DNA of 64,000 bases from Ignavibacteria bacterium (lineage in GTDB: Bacteria > Bacteroidota > Ignavibacteria > Tepidaquicellales > Tepidaquicellaceae), in contig JADJMZ010000001.1 of NCBI GenBank assembly GCA_016709315.1, positions 1,244,613 to 1,308,612 on the forward strand, read 5' to 3'. Of the stretch, positions 1-9,302 are shown piece by piece. Below the pieces are notes generated by a model that made no database searches, was not told the origin of the DNA, and saw only the letters and a list, made by a program, of their open reading frames with translations. The position numbers and the translations under genes were made by a program. Positions within the stretch are counted from its first letter, which is position 1. Every line of letters begins with the position of its first letter.

Positions 1-598
1 AGTCAAACTGCATGGAAGAAAAATCCGCTTTATCCGATTCAAAGCTCAGAGTTAAGAATGCAGGAAATTTATGTCCATTAAGATCAGGTTCATATAAATC
101 CTTACTCCACCAGAAACCATAAGTATGCATATACTGAAACAATTTATCCGAGCATATCCAGCCACCTGGAAGAGCTTTGAAATGACTGCTGTCATCAGCA
201 TCAAGATTAGGAGATGCCCAGTGAGTCGCCTTATTTTCTTTTAATTTGCCACCAGCTTCATCAGGTCCTCCAAGAAAATCAATAAGATCTAACCATTCTT
301 TATTATCAGGTATATGCCAACCTTCAGGAGCTAATTCTCTCTGGTCAGTTACTGCAGCCCTGTTGTATAATTTACCATAAACTCTGCCGTTGCAATGATT
401 AAAATTGTAATAACAATAGTGTGGTCCTTCAGATTTCCAGTCTTCGAAAGTCAATGCTTCGGGAATTAAATCTCCGTTCCGGAATTTATTTACATTTAGA
501 TTCTTTGGCATCCAGCACTGAGTTCCGATTTTTACATAAAGAAGCGGAGCTAAATCAATATCCATTTTCTTTTCCTGTTCTAATGAAATTTTTTGCAT
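1..598 (-). CDS. FISUMP-domain protein (partial, runs off left edge)
   Basis: An open frame reads leftward from an ATG at 598 to the window edge without a stop, about 199 codons. The translation starts MQKISLEQEKKMDIDLAPL, then IGTQCWMPKNLNV, and later carries LAPEGWHIPDNKEWLDLIDFLGG, GGKLKEN and FWWSKD. The order 'GTQxWMxxNLNV ... GWHIPxxxEW ... GGKLK ... WW(S)' is characteristic of the Fibrobacter succinogenes major paralogous (FISUMP) domain, usually found on secreted or surface proteins of unknown function. There is no signal peptide at this start: the N-terminus is polar and the domain begins about 20 residues in, so this copy may be cytoplasmic or lack its leader. The C-terminus is not visible. 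Confidence 0.8.
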   Translation of the reverse strand, partial: MQKISLEQEKKMDIDLAPLLYVKIGTQCWMPKNLNVNKFRNGDLIPEALTFEDWKSEGPHYCYYNFNHCNGRVYGKLYNRAAVTDQRELAPEGWHIPDNKEWLDLIDFLGGPDEAGGKLKENKATHWASPNLDADDSSHFKALPGGWICSDKLFQYMHTYGFWWSKDLYEPDLNGHKFPAFLTLSFESDKADFSSMQFD

Positions 599-1108
599 GA
601 TATTAAAATTTGAATTAATGAAATCAGTTAATTTAAACTAACATTTTTTTAATTATCTTTGCGGATTTTTTTCCAGGGTATTGAGGAAAGAAATGTATGA
701 ATTGCGGATAAAAAGAGATATAAAAATTTCGAACACATCTTTCCCATCATTAATATTCCGCATTGCGTTTCATGTTATCAACAGTATAACATACTCATTA
801 CAGTGTCAAAATAATATCCATTATTTTGTATACAATTTGCTTTTTGATAAACGCGGATTGATTATCTTTAACTAACGAAAATTTAATCTAACTGGTCAGG
901 TATATGGTTTATGAGAAATCATACAATACAATAATCTAAGGAAATGATGCTTTTAGAAAATATTTTTGCAGATATTTCTGCAATTACTGTTTAATTATAA
1001 TTTTGTATTATTGCCATTCTGACTAAAACAATATTCGGGTAAGCAATATGTCATACGAAGTAAATACTACTAACGCATACACTTTGATTTTAATACACAA
1101 AAAAATTT
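599..1108. other. Intergenic stretch between divergent genes
   Basis: This 510-base gap separates the minus-strand FISUMP gene from the plus-strand EamA gene. TATCTTTG at 654-661 is an exact match to the Bacteroidota -7 element TAnnTTTG on the plus strand, but no TTTG lies 19-21 bases upstream, so it is only half a promoter. A 64-codon frame (681-875) follows but has no recognisable content. I see no RNA gene or repeat here. Confidence 0.4.
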
Positions 1109-2005
1109 ATGAATGAATCCGTACAAAAAAGATACGGATCAGCTATGGCAATTGCTTCAGCTTTAGCAGGTTTTTTATTTCTTGCATTTGTAAGTGTGCT
1201 TATAAAACTCGAAGAAAAAGGTTCTGCTTCAATTGAATGGATCGTATTCATACAATATTCTACATGCCTGACAATAATAACTGTTATTTCATTAAAAACT
1301 AAATTCCGGTCTTTAAGAACTGAACATCTAAAGTATCATATCATAAGAGGAATTACAGGTGTTCTGGCTTTTACATTTTATGTAATTGCCATTACAAAAA
1401 TCCCTCTCGTAAATGCCACTCTGCTTAACAATACTACGCCTTTATTTATACCGGTAATTACACTGATATGGCTTAAGAAAAGAATTGATAAAAATATATG
1501 GTGGGGAATTTCAACAGGTCTGATTGGAATAATAATAATTTTAAAACCCAGTGTTAGTTTATTGTTAAAACCCGGAGATCTCTACGGACTTGCTTCCGGA
1601 ATAATACTCGCAATTTCTTATGTTGCTCTGAGAATACTTACCAAAACGGAATCATTCGCGACTATCATATTTTATTATTCATTAGTTGCTTCCGTTTTGT
1701 CACTTCCTTTTGCTATTAATAACTGGACTAATCCAAGTCTGCATATCTGGATTTACGGAATATTATCGGGAGTATTCTTTATGAGTTACCTTTATCTTTT
1801 ACAATATGCATACAGATTAATTGAACCTGTAAAACTCTCGCCTTTCAACTACACTGTTGTAGTTTATACAGGTGTGCTGGACTGGATACTGTTTAATTAT
1901 GTTCCTGATTTATCTTCAATTATCGGAATAATATTAGTAACTGCCGGAGGAATATTTGCAATAACGCTTCATGAAAAAGACCATAAGGAAATGAAACATC
2001 CTTGA
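1109..2005 (+). CDS. EamA/DMT-family membrane transporter
   Basis: 298 residues made almost entirely of hydrophobic helices, about ten membrane segments. Two EamA repeats are visible, roughly residues 12-140 and 155-290; the first contains RGITGVLAFTFYVIAITKIPL followed by LLNNTTPLFIPVITLIWL, the usual EamA pattern of a helix 3/4 pair ahead of a polar 'NxTPLF' turn. Members of this drug/metabolite exporter superfamily move small metabolites such as amino acids, purines or nucleotide sugars across the inner membrane; the substrate cannot be read from sequence. The gene stands alone, with 116 bases before the next plus-strand gene and no clear Shine-Dalgarno. Length is normal for the family. 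Confidence 0.85.
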   Translation: MNESVQKRYGSAMAIASALAGFLFLAFVSVLIKLEEKGSASIEWIVFIQYSTCLTIITVISLKTKFRSLRTEHLKYHIIRGITGVLAFTFYVIAITKIPLVNATLLNNTTPLFIPVITLIWLKKRIDKNIWWGISTGLIGIIIILKPSVSLLLKPGDLYGLASGIILAISYVALRILTKTESFATIIFYYSLVASVLSLPFAINNWTNPSLHIWIYGILSGVFFMSYLYLLQYAYRLIEPVKLSPFNYTVVVYTGVLDWILFNYVPDLSSIIGIILVTAGGIFAITLHEKDHKEMKHP

Positions 2006-2121
2006 ATAATACATTTTTTTCCTAAGATTTTTCGTTGAGATTTTTTGTTGTTGATAGTATTACAAGATGAATCTAAGTATTAAATTTTTTTGAACAAACA
2101 AATTTAAACAAGTATTTATTA

Positions 2122-2814
2122 ATGTCGCTTAAAGTAATCGGAACGGGTCTTGGACGAACAGGTACTTACTCTCTCAAACTGGCGCTCGAACTTCTCGGGT
2201 TTGGAAAATGCTATCACATGACTGAGTTATTTCAAAACCCTGAAGGATTAAAACATTTTCTTCAGGCGGAAAAAGGTGAGAAGGTAAGATGGGATGAACT
2301 TTTTCAGGGATACAAATCAGCCGTTGATTATCCGGCGGCCAGATATTATAAACAAATAACCGTACAATATCCTGAAGCAAAAGTAATTCATACTCACAGA
2401 GATCCCGATGAATGGTATGATAGCGCATTGAAGACTATATTCCTGGCTCGTAATCTTACAATAAGCCGGTTAATCAAATTTGGTTTGAAGTATCCTGTCT
2501 CAAGAGTTGTACAAAAGAGATTTCATGTTTTCAGATACAACAGGAAACTAATGACGCTTGAATTCGGGAATGACCTCTTCGATAGAAGAAAAGTATTAAA
2601 AGCATTTGAACAGCATACAGAAAATGTTGTTAAGAGAATTCCTTCAGACCGCTTACTTATATTCAAAGCATCCGATGGATGGGAACCGCTTTGCAGGTTT
2701 CTGAATGTAACGGTTCCGAAAGATGAATTTCCTTATTCAAATACCAGGGATGAGTTTTTGAAAAGAATTGATATTATAGGAAGAGGAGATTTCTTACAGG
2801 ATTATAAAGCATAA
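2122..2814 (+). CDS. Sulfotransferase-family protein
   Basis: 230 residues. The N-terminus GTGLGRTGTYSLKLAL (residues 7-22) is the 5'-phosphosulfate-binding P-loop of sulfotransferases in the Sulfotransfer_4 form, and HRDPDEWYDSALKTI (from residue 92) is the 3'-phosphate-binding 'RdP..W..S' segment. Such enzymes use PAPS to sulfate an alcohol, sugar or lipid. The size fits the short bacterial/fungal form. It has no signal peptide, so it acts in the cytoplasm. It lies upstream of the glycan-type operon but is separated from it by a probable terminator and 225 bases, so it may be transcribed separately. The acceptor is unknown. Confidence 0.8.
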   Translation: MSLKVIGTGLGRTGTYSLKLALELLGFGKCYHMTELFQNPEGLKHFLQAEKGEKVRWDELFQGYKSAVDYPAARYYKQITVQYPEAKVIHTHRDPDEWYDSALKTIFLARNLTISRLIKFGLKYPVSRVVQKRFHVFRYNRKLMTLEFGNDLFDRRKVLKAFEQHTENVVKRIPSDRLLIFKASDGWEPLCRFLNVTVPKDEFPYSNTRDEFLKRIDIIGRGDFLQDYKA

Positions 2815-2833
2815 AAGCGATCTGAGCATTATA

Positions 2834-2884
2834 GGTTACTGATATTCGATTGAGATGCTCTGTCAGTTACCGAAAATTTTTTTG
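2834..2884 (+). terminator. Probable rho-independent terminator
   Basis: GGTTACTGA (2834-2842) pairs with TCAGTTACC (2863-2871) with one mismatch around a 20-base loop, followed by GAAAA and a run of T. It lies 19 bases past the sulfotransferase stop. The long loop lowers confidence. Confidence 0.5.
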
Positions 2885-2889
2885 TTAAT

Positions 2890-2897
2890 TACTTTTG
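2890..2897 (+). promoter_or_regulatory. Candidate -7 promoter element for the seven-gene operon
   Basis: TACTTTTG matches the Bacteroidota -7 consensus TAnnTTTG, downstream of the terminator and about 140 bases before the first gene of the operon. The -33 position is weak (TTAC rather than TTTG), so this is a tentative call. Confidence 0.3.
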
Positions 2898-3039
2898 TTT
2901 ATGATGTTTAAAAATCTTGATTCCACAAATTACATATTGAATATTAAAACCCTATTCATACAGCAGAATTCTACATTAAGCCCTAATCGGTGCTTGGATT
3001 TAGAATTATTATTTGCTAAATTATTTTTATAAAAACAGA

Positions 3040-3963
3040 ATGGATAATCTCAAAAACAATATTCTAAAAACGCTGTTGTATTATGATATCTTCAGACATC
3101 CTCTGAAGTCTGATGAAATATTTTCTCTCCTTCCGCAAAATTCAGTTACTAAAAATGACATCAGCAATGTACTGAAACAGATATCAAAAGAGAATCAAAC
3201 TGTTTATTCAAAGGATGATTATTATTTCATAGGAAAAAATGAAAATTATATTGAATTGAGAAGATCCAGAGAGATGTATTCTAAAAAAAGCTGGAAGACA
3301 GCAAGGTTTATAACTCATATTATTAAAAGATTTCCTTTTGTGCGGGCTGTATTTATTACAGGTTCGCTTTCCAAAAACAGTTCAATCCCCGACAGCGACC
3401 TTGATTTTATGGTAGTAACAGAGAAAAACCGTCTATGGATCAGCAGAACTTTGTTAATGCTGTTCAAAAAAATTCTTCTTTTTAACAGTCATAAATACTT
3501 CTGTATAAATTATTTTGTTTCTGAGGATTCTCTCGTCATCAGTGAAAAAAACATATTCATTGCGACGGAGATAGCACACATAAAATCCACATTTAATTCC
3601 GGCATGATGTTTAAATTCCTTGAAGCGAATTCATGGATAAAAGAATTTTTTCCGAATTACAGAACCGGAGATCCTTATTTTAATTCATCCGGTTTCAAGG
3701 TCAATAACAGGAAAAGTTATTTTCAGAGTATTGCGGAAATTATCTTTATGGGAAAGACAGGTGATAAACTTGATGTTAATTTCAGAGAGAAAACTATTAA
3801 GCACTGGAATAAAAAGTATTCGAATTATGACAAGGAAGAAAGAGAACGGCTTTTTACTTCAACTTCAGGCGTTTCAAAGACACATCCCGGGAATATGCAG
3901 AAAGTGATTTTAAACAATTACAGGGAAAGACTAAAAAGATTTAATCTGGAATGGAATGAATAA
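3040..3963 (+). CDS. Pol-beta-type nucleotidyltransferase domain protein
   Basis: About 307 residues from the ATG at 3040; an in-frame TTG at 3013 would add nine residues and has no better ribosome site. Residues 1-80 resemble a winged-helix region (LLYYDIFRHPLKSDEIFSLL). The core is a minimal nucleotidyltransferase: G108-S109, then D118-S-D120-L-D122 followed by FMVVTE, the GS-x8-DxD metal-binding signature of the DNA polymerase beta superfamily. Family members transfer an NMP to a small molecule, protein or nucleic acid. It is the first gene of the operon, and its last bases overlap the radical SAM gene by 8, implying coupled translation. The substrate is unknown. Pairing with a radical SAM enzyme suggests it activates or modifies the pathway's product. 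Confidence 0.75.
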   Translation: MDNLKNNILKTLLYYDIFRHPLKSDEIFSLLPQNSVTKNDISNVLKQISKENQTVYSKDDYYFIGKNENYIELRRSREMYSKKSWKTARFITHIIKRFPFVRAVFITGSLSKNSSIPDSDLDFMVVTEKNRLWISRTLLMLFKKILLFNSHKYFCINYFVSEDSLVISEKNIFIATEIAHIKSTFNSGMMFKFLEANSWIKEFFPNYRTGDPYFNSSGFKVNNRKSYFQSIAEIIFMGKTGDKLDVNFREKTIKHWNKKYSNYDKEERERLFTSTSGVSKTHPGNMQKVILNNYRERLKRFNLEWNE

Positions 3964-5431
3964 AATCCTTCTTGCAAGTTCTTACTTTCTTAAACATGAC
4001 CCTAAGGAATACAATGCAATGAATCTGTATGCTCCTTTAGGCACACTATACGCCGCCTCATATCTGAAGCAGAAGGGATATAAAGTTAATCTTTTTGATA
4101 CAATGCTTGCAGATTCCGAAACTGATTTAATTAGAGAGCTGAAAATTCACAAGCCGGATATTTTTGTGATATATGATGACGGATTTAATTATCTGACAAA
4201 AATGTGTCTTACCCGAATGAGAGAAGCTGCTTTCAAAATGAGTAAGATAGCGGCTGAATCCGGTTGTAAAGTAATTATATCCGGCTCGGATGCTACTGAT
4301 CATCTTGATAAATATTTTAAGCAAAAAGCTGATTACATCATCTGCGGAGAAGGAGAAATTACACTTGGCGAGATCGCAGATTATCTTAACAGTGCATCTG
4401 ATAAAGATCTCACTGAAATTGATGGTCTTGCTTTTATAAAAAATAATGAGATATATAAAACAGGTAAAAGAACTGTTATTAAAAATCCTGATCTGCTTCC
4501 GTTTCCGGACAGAAGTCTGATAGATACTGAAAGATACAAAGACCTTTGGTACAGGCATCACGGATATTTTTCAATGAATGTAGTGACGACAAGAGGGTGC
4601 CCGTATCACTGCAACTGGTGCGCAAAGCCGATTTACGGACAGGTATATAATTCAAGAAGTCCGGAGAATGTAGCAGCAGAACTGAAATTTCTGAAGGAAA
4701 CTTATTCACCTGATCATATCTGGTTTTGCGATGATATTTTCGGATTAAAACCAAACTGGATAAATAAGTTCGATGAAATTGTAAATAAAGAAAACGCTAA
4801 AATTAAATTTAAATGTTTATCAAGAGCTGATCTGCTTTTAAAGGAAAACAACATTTCGCATCTTGCCGGCGCCGGATGCGATTCTGTCTGGATTGGCGCG
4901 GAGTCAGGTTCACAGAAAATACTTGATGCAATGGATAAAGGTACAAAAGTCGAACAGATTTATGAATCCAGAAAGCTTCTTAAGAAAAATAATATAAAGA
5001 CTTGCTTCTTTCTTCAGTTCGGATATTCAGGAGAGACAAAAGAAGAAATTGAAATGACAATCAAAATGGTAAAGGACCTGATGCCTGATGATATTGGAAT
5101 ATCAGTGTCTTACCCTTTGCCCGGCACAAAGTTTTACGACAGGGTTTTGACGCAGATGAAAAGTAAGCAAAACTGGGAAAGGTCTGATGATTTTGAAATG
5201 ATGTTTGAAGGTGAATACACAACGGGTTATTATAAAATACTTCATCAGAAAATTCATAAGGAATTCCGGGCGCTTCAAATCATCAAAGAACCTGTTAAAA
5301 GGATGAGCTCTCTCTGGAAGCTGCCGTTTTATTTAGCGGGCTGGTTTTGGAATTCAGTTAAGCTGAAGAAATCAGAGCATGTAGAAAAAAGTAATAAGAA
5401 TATTTTGAAACTAAAGGAAGCGGTTAGTTAA
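3956..5431 (+). CDS. B12-binding-type radical SAM protein
   Basis: 491 residues. Residues 25-150 form a cobalamin-binding-like Rossmann domain (LGTLYAASYLKQKGYKVNLFDT, IISGSDATD, IICGEGEITLGEI); a His ligand in a DxHxxG motif is not obvious, so B12 may bind without a lower His ligand or not at all. The radical SAM barrel begins at TTRGCPYHCNWC with the 4Fe-4S cysteines C215, C219 and C222 (CxxxCxxC). Later SAM-domain features are CDSVWIGAESGSQKILDAMDKG and GISVSYPLPGTKFYDRV. Enzymes of this class do radical methylation, carbon-skeleton or ring-forming chemistry. It overlaps the nucleotidyltransferase gene upstream and is 4 bases from the methyltransferase downstream. The exact reaction is not predictable. 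Confidence 0.88.
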   Translation: MNKILLASSYFLKHDPKEYNAMNLYAPLGTLYAASYLKQKGYKVNLFDTMLADSETDLIRELKIHKPDIFVIYDDGFNYLTKMCLTRMREAAFKMSKIAAESGCKVIISGSDATDHLDKYFKQKADYIICGEGEITLGEIADYLNSASDKDLTEIDGLAFIKNNEIYKTGKRTVIKNPDLLPFPDRSLIDTERYKDLWYRHHGYFSMNVVTTRGCPYHCNWCAKPIYGQVYNSRSPENVAAELKFLKETYSPDHIWFCDDIFGLKPNWINKFDEIVNKENAKIKFKCLSRADLLLKENNISHLAGAGCDSVWIGAESGSQKILDAMDKGTKVEQIYESRKLLKKNNIKTCFFLQFGYSGETKEEIEMTIKMVKDLMPDDIGISVSYPLPGTKFYDRVLTQMKSKQNWERSDDFEMMFEGEYTTGYYKILHQKIHKEFRALQIIKEPVKRMSSLWKLPFYLAGWFWNSVKLKKSEHVEKSNKNILKLKEAVS

Positions 5432-5435
5432 AAAA

Positions 5436-6245
5436 GTGGAAGAATATTTAATTCATACAAAAGATTCATTTAACAGAATCGCTGATGCGTTTGATGAAGA
5501 AGATCAGGAAAACGGTATTCTCCAGTGGATGCGGAACAGTGTTTACGAAATTTACTTGTCGAACTTTAAAAAAGGAGATAAGCTTCTTGAGCTCAATGCA
5601 GGTACCGGAATTGACGCTGTTTATCTTGCTTCAAAAGAAATCAATGTCTTTGCAACTGATATTTCCGATGAAATGATTTCTAAAATCAAAGTAAAGATCA
5701 GTGAAAAGAATTTACAGGAAATGGTAAGAGCGGAAAATTATTCTTTTGATGATTTAGATAAAATAAATGAAAAAGATTTTGACGGAGCTGTATCAAACTT
5801 CGGAGGATTAAACTGTATCAACGATTTTGACCGGCTCTCTGAATCACTGGGAGAGCGGATCAAACCGGGCGGAAAGTTTATTGCTGTTGTTATGAATTCA
5901 TTTTGTCCATGGGAGATTTTTTATTATTTGCTTAAATCAGATACATCGAATGCATTCAGAAGATTTAACAAAGAAGGGATTGAAGCTAATCTGAGTGAAT
6001 TTAAAATTAAAACTTTTTATTTCTCGCCTGCAGATTTTGGAGACAGGTTCGGGAAATACTTTGAAACCGAAAAAATATATTCGCATGGACTTTTTACGCC
6101 TCCACCGTATTTGTACGGAATTTATAACAGGGCGAGGCCTGTAATCAAAGCTTTTATGAAACTGGATAATATTACAAAAGGCATATATCCTCTGAACAGG
6201 ATCGGTGATCATTTTGTGATTATCCTGAAGCGGAAACAAAACTGA
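5436..6245 (+). CDS. Class I SAM-dependent methyltransferase
   Basis: 269 residues from a GTG start at 5436, four bases after the radical SAM stop. The SAM-binding motif I is LLELNAGTGIDAVYLA (about residues 49-64), with the acidic end of strand 2 at FATDISDEM. Motif I reads 'ELNAGTG' rather than the usual 'DLGCGTG', a mild divergence. The region GAVSNFGGLNCI carries motif IV, and residues 150-269 form a variable cap rich in aromatic residues. It should methylate a small pathway intermediate. The next gene starts 6 bases downstream. The substrate cannot be told from sequence. Confidence 0.82.
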   Translation: MEEYLIHTKDSFNRIADAFDEEDQENGILQWMRNSVYEIYLSNFKKGDKLLELNAGTGIDAVYLASKEINVFATDISDEMISKIKVKISEKNLQEMVRAENYSFDDLDKINEKDFDGAVSNFGGLNCINDFDRLSESLGERIKPGGKFIAVVMNSFCPWEIFYYLLKSDTSNAFRRFNKEGIEANLSEFKIKTFYFSPADFGDRFGKYFETEKIYSHGLFTPPPYLYGIYNRARPVIKAFMKLDNITKGIYPLNRIGDHFVIILKRKQN

Positions 6246-6251
6246 TTAAAG

Positions 6252-8084
6252 ATGACCGGTATTTTCAACAACAGATCTTATCACGCTATTCTGTTTTTTA
6301 TCCTGCTTGCATTATTTTTTAGTTTTGTTTTTTTTCCTTCCTTAAAAAAGATCAATACAGATTTTCCGAATTACTATGTATCAGCGAATATGCTTCTCGA
6401 CGGAGCAGATCTCAAACTCGCTTATGATAATGTTGAGTTTAACAAACAGGTTCTTTTTTACGGAATAGAAAATCAGATAGTGTCATTTGTACCTTATCCG
6501 CCTGTAAACTCATTGCTTATGCTGCCTGTTGCCAGGCTTGATCCGCTTACCGCTAAACTGATCTGGAACAGTCTGAATTTATTGTTTTTTCTTCTTAGTG
6601 TTTTTTTTATTTCTAAAATATCCGGTCTGAATATATTTCTGACAGGAATATTGTTCTTCATATCAGGTTATGCATTTGTAAATAATTTTTTCTTCGGACA
6701 GGCGTATCTGCTTGTTCTGTTATTCTTCTCAGCTTCACTCTATTTCTTATTTAAGGAAAAAGACTTATTGTCCGCTTTCCTGTTTTCCTTGAGCGTACTT
6801 TTAAAATTCTATACAATATTTTTCCTTATTCTGTTTTTGTGCAGAAAAAAATTCAAGTTCGTTTTTGCTTCCGTTGTTTTTATTCTTCTTCTTAATTTAT
6901 TAGTGATTATCATAACAGGATGGGACATAAACATTTATTATTATTCAACAATACTGCCGCGTATCAGCGACGGATGGATAGGTACAGTATATGCTCCGGA
7001 GTTTCAGTCAGTAACATCATTGCTTCATACATTGTTTTACCGTGAACTATCACTGAATCCGAGTCCCGTGGCAGAAAGCCCTGAGCTTTACTTTATTTTT
7101 AAATATATATTTTATTTCGGAATCGTTCTCACTTCGGTTATTGCAGTTATGAATACCGGAGCGGGTAAAGATGAAAATTCCTTTAAAATGCTGATCCCAG
7201 TATTTTCTTTTGTCTGTATGCTGCTTCTCCCAGTAAATGCTTCTTATCAGTATGTGATCTTAATTCCTGCAATTGCCATTCTTGTCCGTCATTACATCAC
7301 TGAAAAAAAATATATTCAGACGTTATTATTATTGAGTCTGTTTTTTATTATGAACAGTCCGTTATCAGTTTATATCATTAACATCACCAAAAACAAACCT
7401 TACTTTTTATTAGGGTACATAAAGCTGTTCATACTGATAATTTTCTGGATCACCGGATTATATTTAAGCGTTAAATCATTTATGAATAATATTTCAAAAA
7501 CGACTCTGCTTAGATATACTTATGTTTATGTATTTCTGATTCTCATCTTTACTAAAATATCAATTTCGCAGATTAGCGATGATAATGACGGCGCTGAAAA
7601 TATACTTATCAATTCAAATTACCTTATCTCAATGCCAACTGTTAAAAACGAATACATTATTTTTACTGAATGCAGGAATGAGAAATTCATTCTGAACTCT
7701 AACTTCGGATTTAAATCAGAAAGTGATAATTATTTTAATCCCAATTTTGTAAATAACAATGAAATAGAATATACGACTTTCGGCAAGGGCAAAACTATTT
7801 ACAAAAGATTTTCCTTACATACTTTTGATAATACTCAAACAGCAAAGCCGACTGATACAGATCCAGCAAGGTATTCCGCTGATAAAACGATGAAATGTTA
7901 TTCAGCTAACGGACATATATTCCTTGAGAGAATCAATGAAAATAAAATTGAGCAGATAACTTCCGGGAGTTCGTTCAATTATTTTCCGGTATTCAATGGC
8001 GATGATTCCGGGATAATATTTTGTTCGGACAGAGGAAGAGGAGTCGGATTTACAGCTTTGTATGAAATTAAAATTATAAAATAA
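6252..8084 (+). CDS. GT87-like polytopic glycosyltransferase with C-terminal beta domain
   Basis: 610 residues. After one N-terminal membrane helix, DFPNYYVSANMLLDGADLKLAYD (from residue 36; acidic residues on the first outer loop) matches the catalytic loop of GT-C enzymes of the GT87/DUF2029 family, which use polyprenyl-phosphate sugars as donors on the outer face of the inner membrane. About ten to twelve membrane segments run to residue 430. The last 170 residues are soluble and end with SSFNYFPVFNGDDSGIIFCSDRGR, which looks like a TolB/WD40-like blade ('yfPvfn.Dgs.I.F.Sdr.g'), an unusual addition for GT87. It is the fourth gene of the operon, and spacing on both sides is under 20 bases. 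Confidence 0.75.
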   Translation: MTGIFNNRSYHAILFFILLALFFSFVFFPSLKKINTDFPNYYVSANMLLDGADLKLAYDNVEFNKQVLFYGIENQIVSFVPYPPVNSLLMLPVARLDPLTAKLIWNSLNLLFFLLSVFFISKISGLNIFLTGILFFISGYAFVNNFFFGQAYLLVLLFFSASLYFLFKEKDLLSAFLFSLSVLLKFYTIFFLILFLCRKKFKFVFASVVFILLLNLLVIIITGWDINIYYYSTILPRISDGWIGTVYAPEFQSVTSLLHTLFYRELSLNPSPVAESPELYFIFKYIFYFGIVLTSVIAVMNTGAGKDENSFKMLIPVFSFVCMLLLPVNASYQYVILIPAIAILVRHYITEKKYIQTLLLLSLFFIMNSPLSVYIINITKNKPYFLLGYIKLFILIIFWITGLYLSVKSFMNNISKTTLLRYTYVYVFLILIFTKISISQISDDNDGAENILINSNYLISMPTVKNEYIIFTECRNEKFILNSNFGFKSESDNYFNPNFVNNNEIEYTTFGKGKTIYKRFSLHTFDNTQTAKPTDTDPARYSADKTMKCYSANGHIFLERINENKIEQITSGSSFNYFPVFNGDDSGIIFCSDRGRGVGFTALYEIKIIK

Positions 8085-8099
8085 TTATAGATAAGAATA

Positions 8100-9299
8100 A
8101 TGTCCATTTCTTTAATGAAAATTATTGATGAGTATGCTGGCAGAATAATAATGTATTTTATTTCCGTTTTTAAAAATATTAACGGAAACAATATCATTAA
8201 TACTGATATCAGCCACAAAAATATACTTTTCATAAAATTCTGGGGAATAGGCAGCATTATACTTACAACAGCCGCTGTAAGAAAAGTTAAAGCAACTTAC
8301 CCTGATGCAAAAATCTTTTTTCTTACTCTCAATACTAACATGGAGATATGCAAAGAAATCAAATGCGCGGATGAAATAATATCAATAAATATTTCAAATC
8401 CCTTTAATTTTATAACTGATTTTTACAAAAAGACTTTCGATTTGAGAAAGAATAATTTTGATATTATTTATGACTTTGAATTTTACACATATTTTTCCGC
8501 AATTATTGTTTCTTTGATGAAATGCAAAAAAAGTTTCGGGTTTGATAATTTAAAAAATAACCGCAAAATAGTCTTCACACAAACCATACCTTTCGAAGAC
8601 AAAATACATACAAAAGATAATTTTATTCATCTTGTAAATACTGATGAGTCTGTTCTTTCAGGAAATTATGTTAATGATGAACTTCCTTCGCTGAGCGCAA
8701 TTACTTCTAATGCAAACGGCGGAATGAAAATCACAATCAATGTTAATGCAAGCAAGCTTGCATACGAGAGACGGCTTCCGGGAGAATACTATGTTAAGAT
8801 GACGGACTTTATTGCAGAGCATTTCAGTTGCAAAGTTATTCTGACAGGATCTGATGATGAAGCTGAATACGTTGAAAATATTTACAGACAAGTTAAAGAG
8901 AAAAACCATGTTGATAATCTTTGCGGGAAAACATCCGTTAAGGAACTAATCTCCGTGATTAAATCATCCGCATGTCTGATAACAAACGACAGCGGACCTT
9001 TGCACATTGCATCCGCTCTGAATATTCCGGTTATTGCTTTCTTCGGACCGGAATCTCCTCAAAGATATGGTCCGCTTAGCTGTAAAAGTTTAGTTTTCTA
9101 TAAGCATCTTGAATGCAGTCCATGCATGAGCGTCAGCAATTCAAAAACTGTAAACTGCATTTACGATTCGCCGAAATGCATGGAACAGTTTGATATAACT
9201 GACGTGATCAGAAAAGTAAATAAATTTATAAGAGAGCTGAAAGTTCCAGAGAAGATTAAAGAAACAAAAATACAGAATCTTAAACGAAACCAATTGTAA
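8100..9299 (+). CDS. Glycosyltransferase family 9 (heptosyltransferase-like)
   Basis: 399 residues. Residues about 38-60 give ILFIKFWGIGSIILTTAAVRKV, the GT9 start pattern 'iLfikf.giGDvll..p.v..l', though the usual Asp after IG is Ser here. Near residue 296 is NDSGPLHIASALNIPVIAFFGP, the diagnostic C-terminal motif that binds the ADP-sugar donor. GT9 enzymes add heptose or related sugars to lipid A-core or other lipid glycans in the cytoplasm. A Cys-rich tail (HLECSPCMSV, NCIY, KCME) is common in GT9 proteins. It starts 15 bases after the GT87-like gene. The N-terminal ~35 residues before the Rossmann fold are extra. Confidence 0.85.
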   Translation: MSISLMKIIDEYAGRIIMYFISVFKNINGNNIINTDISHKNILFIKFWGIGSIILTTAAVRKVKATYPDAKIFFLTLNTNMEICKEIKCADEIISINISNPFNFITDFYKKTFDLRKNNFDIIYDFEFYTYFSAIIVSLMKCKKSFGFDNLKNNRKIVFTQTIPFEDKIHTKDNFIHLVNTDESVLSGNYVNDELPSLSAITSNANGGMKITINVNASKLAYERRLPGEYYVKMTDFIAEHFSCKVILTGSDDEAEYVENIYRQVKEKNHVDNLCGKTSVKELISVIKSSACLITNDSGPLHIASALNIPVIAFFGPESPQRYGPLSCKSLVFYKHLECSPCMSVSNSKTVNCIYDSPKCMEQFDITDVIRKVNKFIRELKVPEKIKETKIQNLKRNQL

Positions 9300-9302
9300 A
9301 TT

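Noticed and set aside
681..875. 64-codon plus-strand frame with a -7-like TATCTTTG ahead
   Set aside because: No recognisable domain, low-complexity composition, and a non-ATG first codon. The -33 half of the promoter is missing. Kept only as a note in the intergenic entry.
4127..4754. Minus-strand frames inside the radical SAM gene
   Set aside because: They are antisense shadows of a well-supported gene with conserved motifs.
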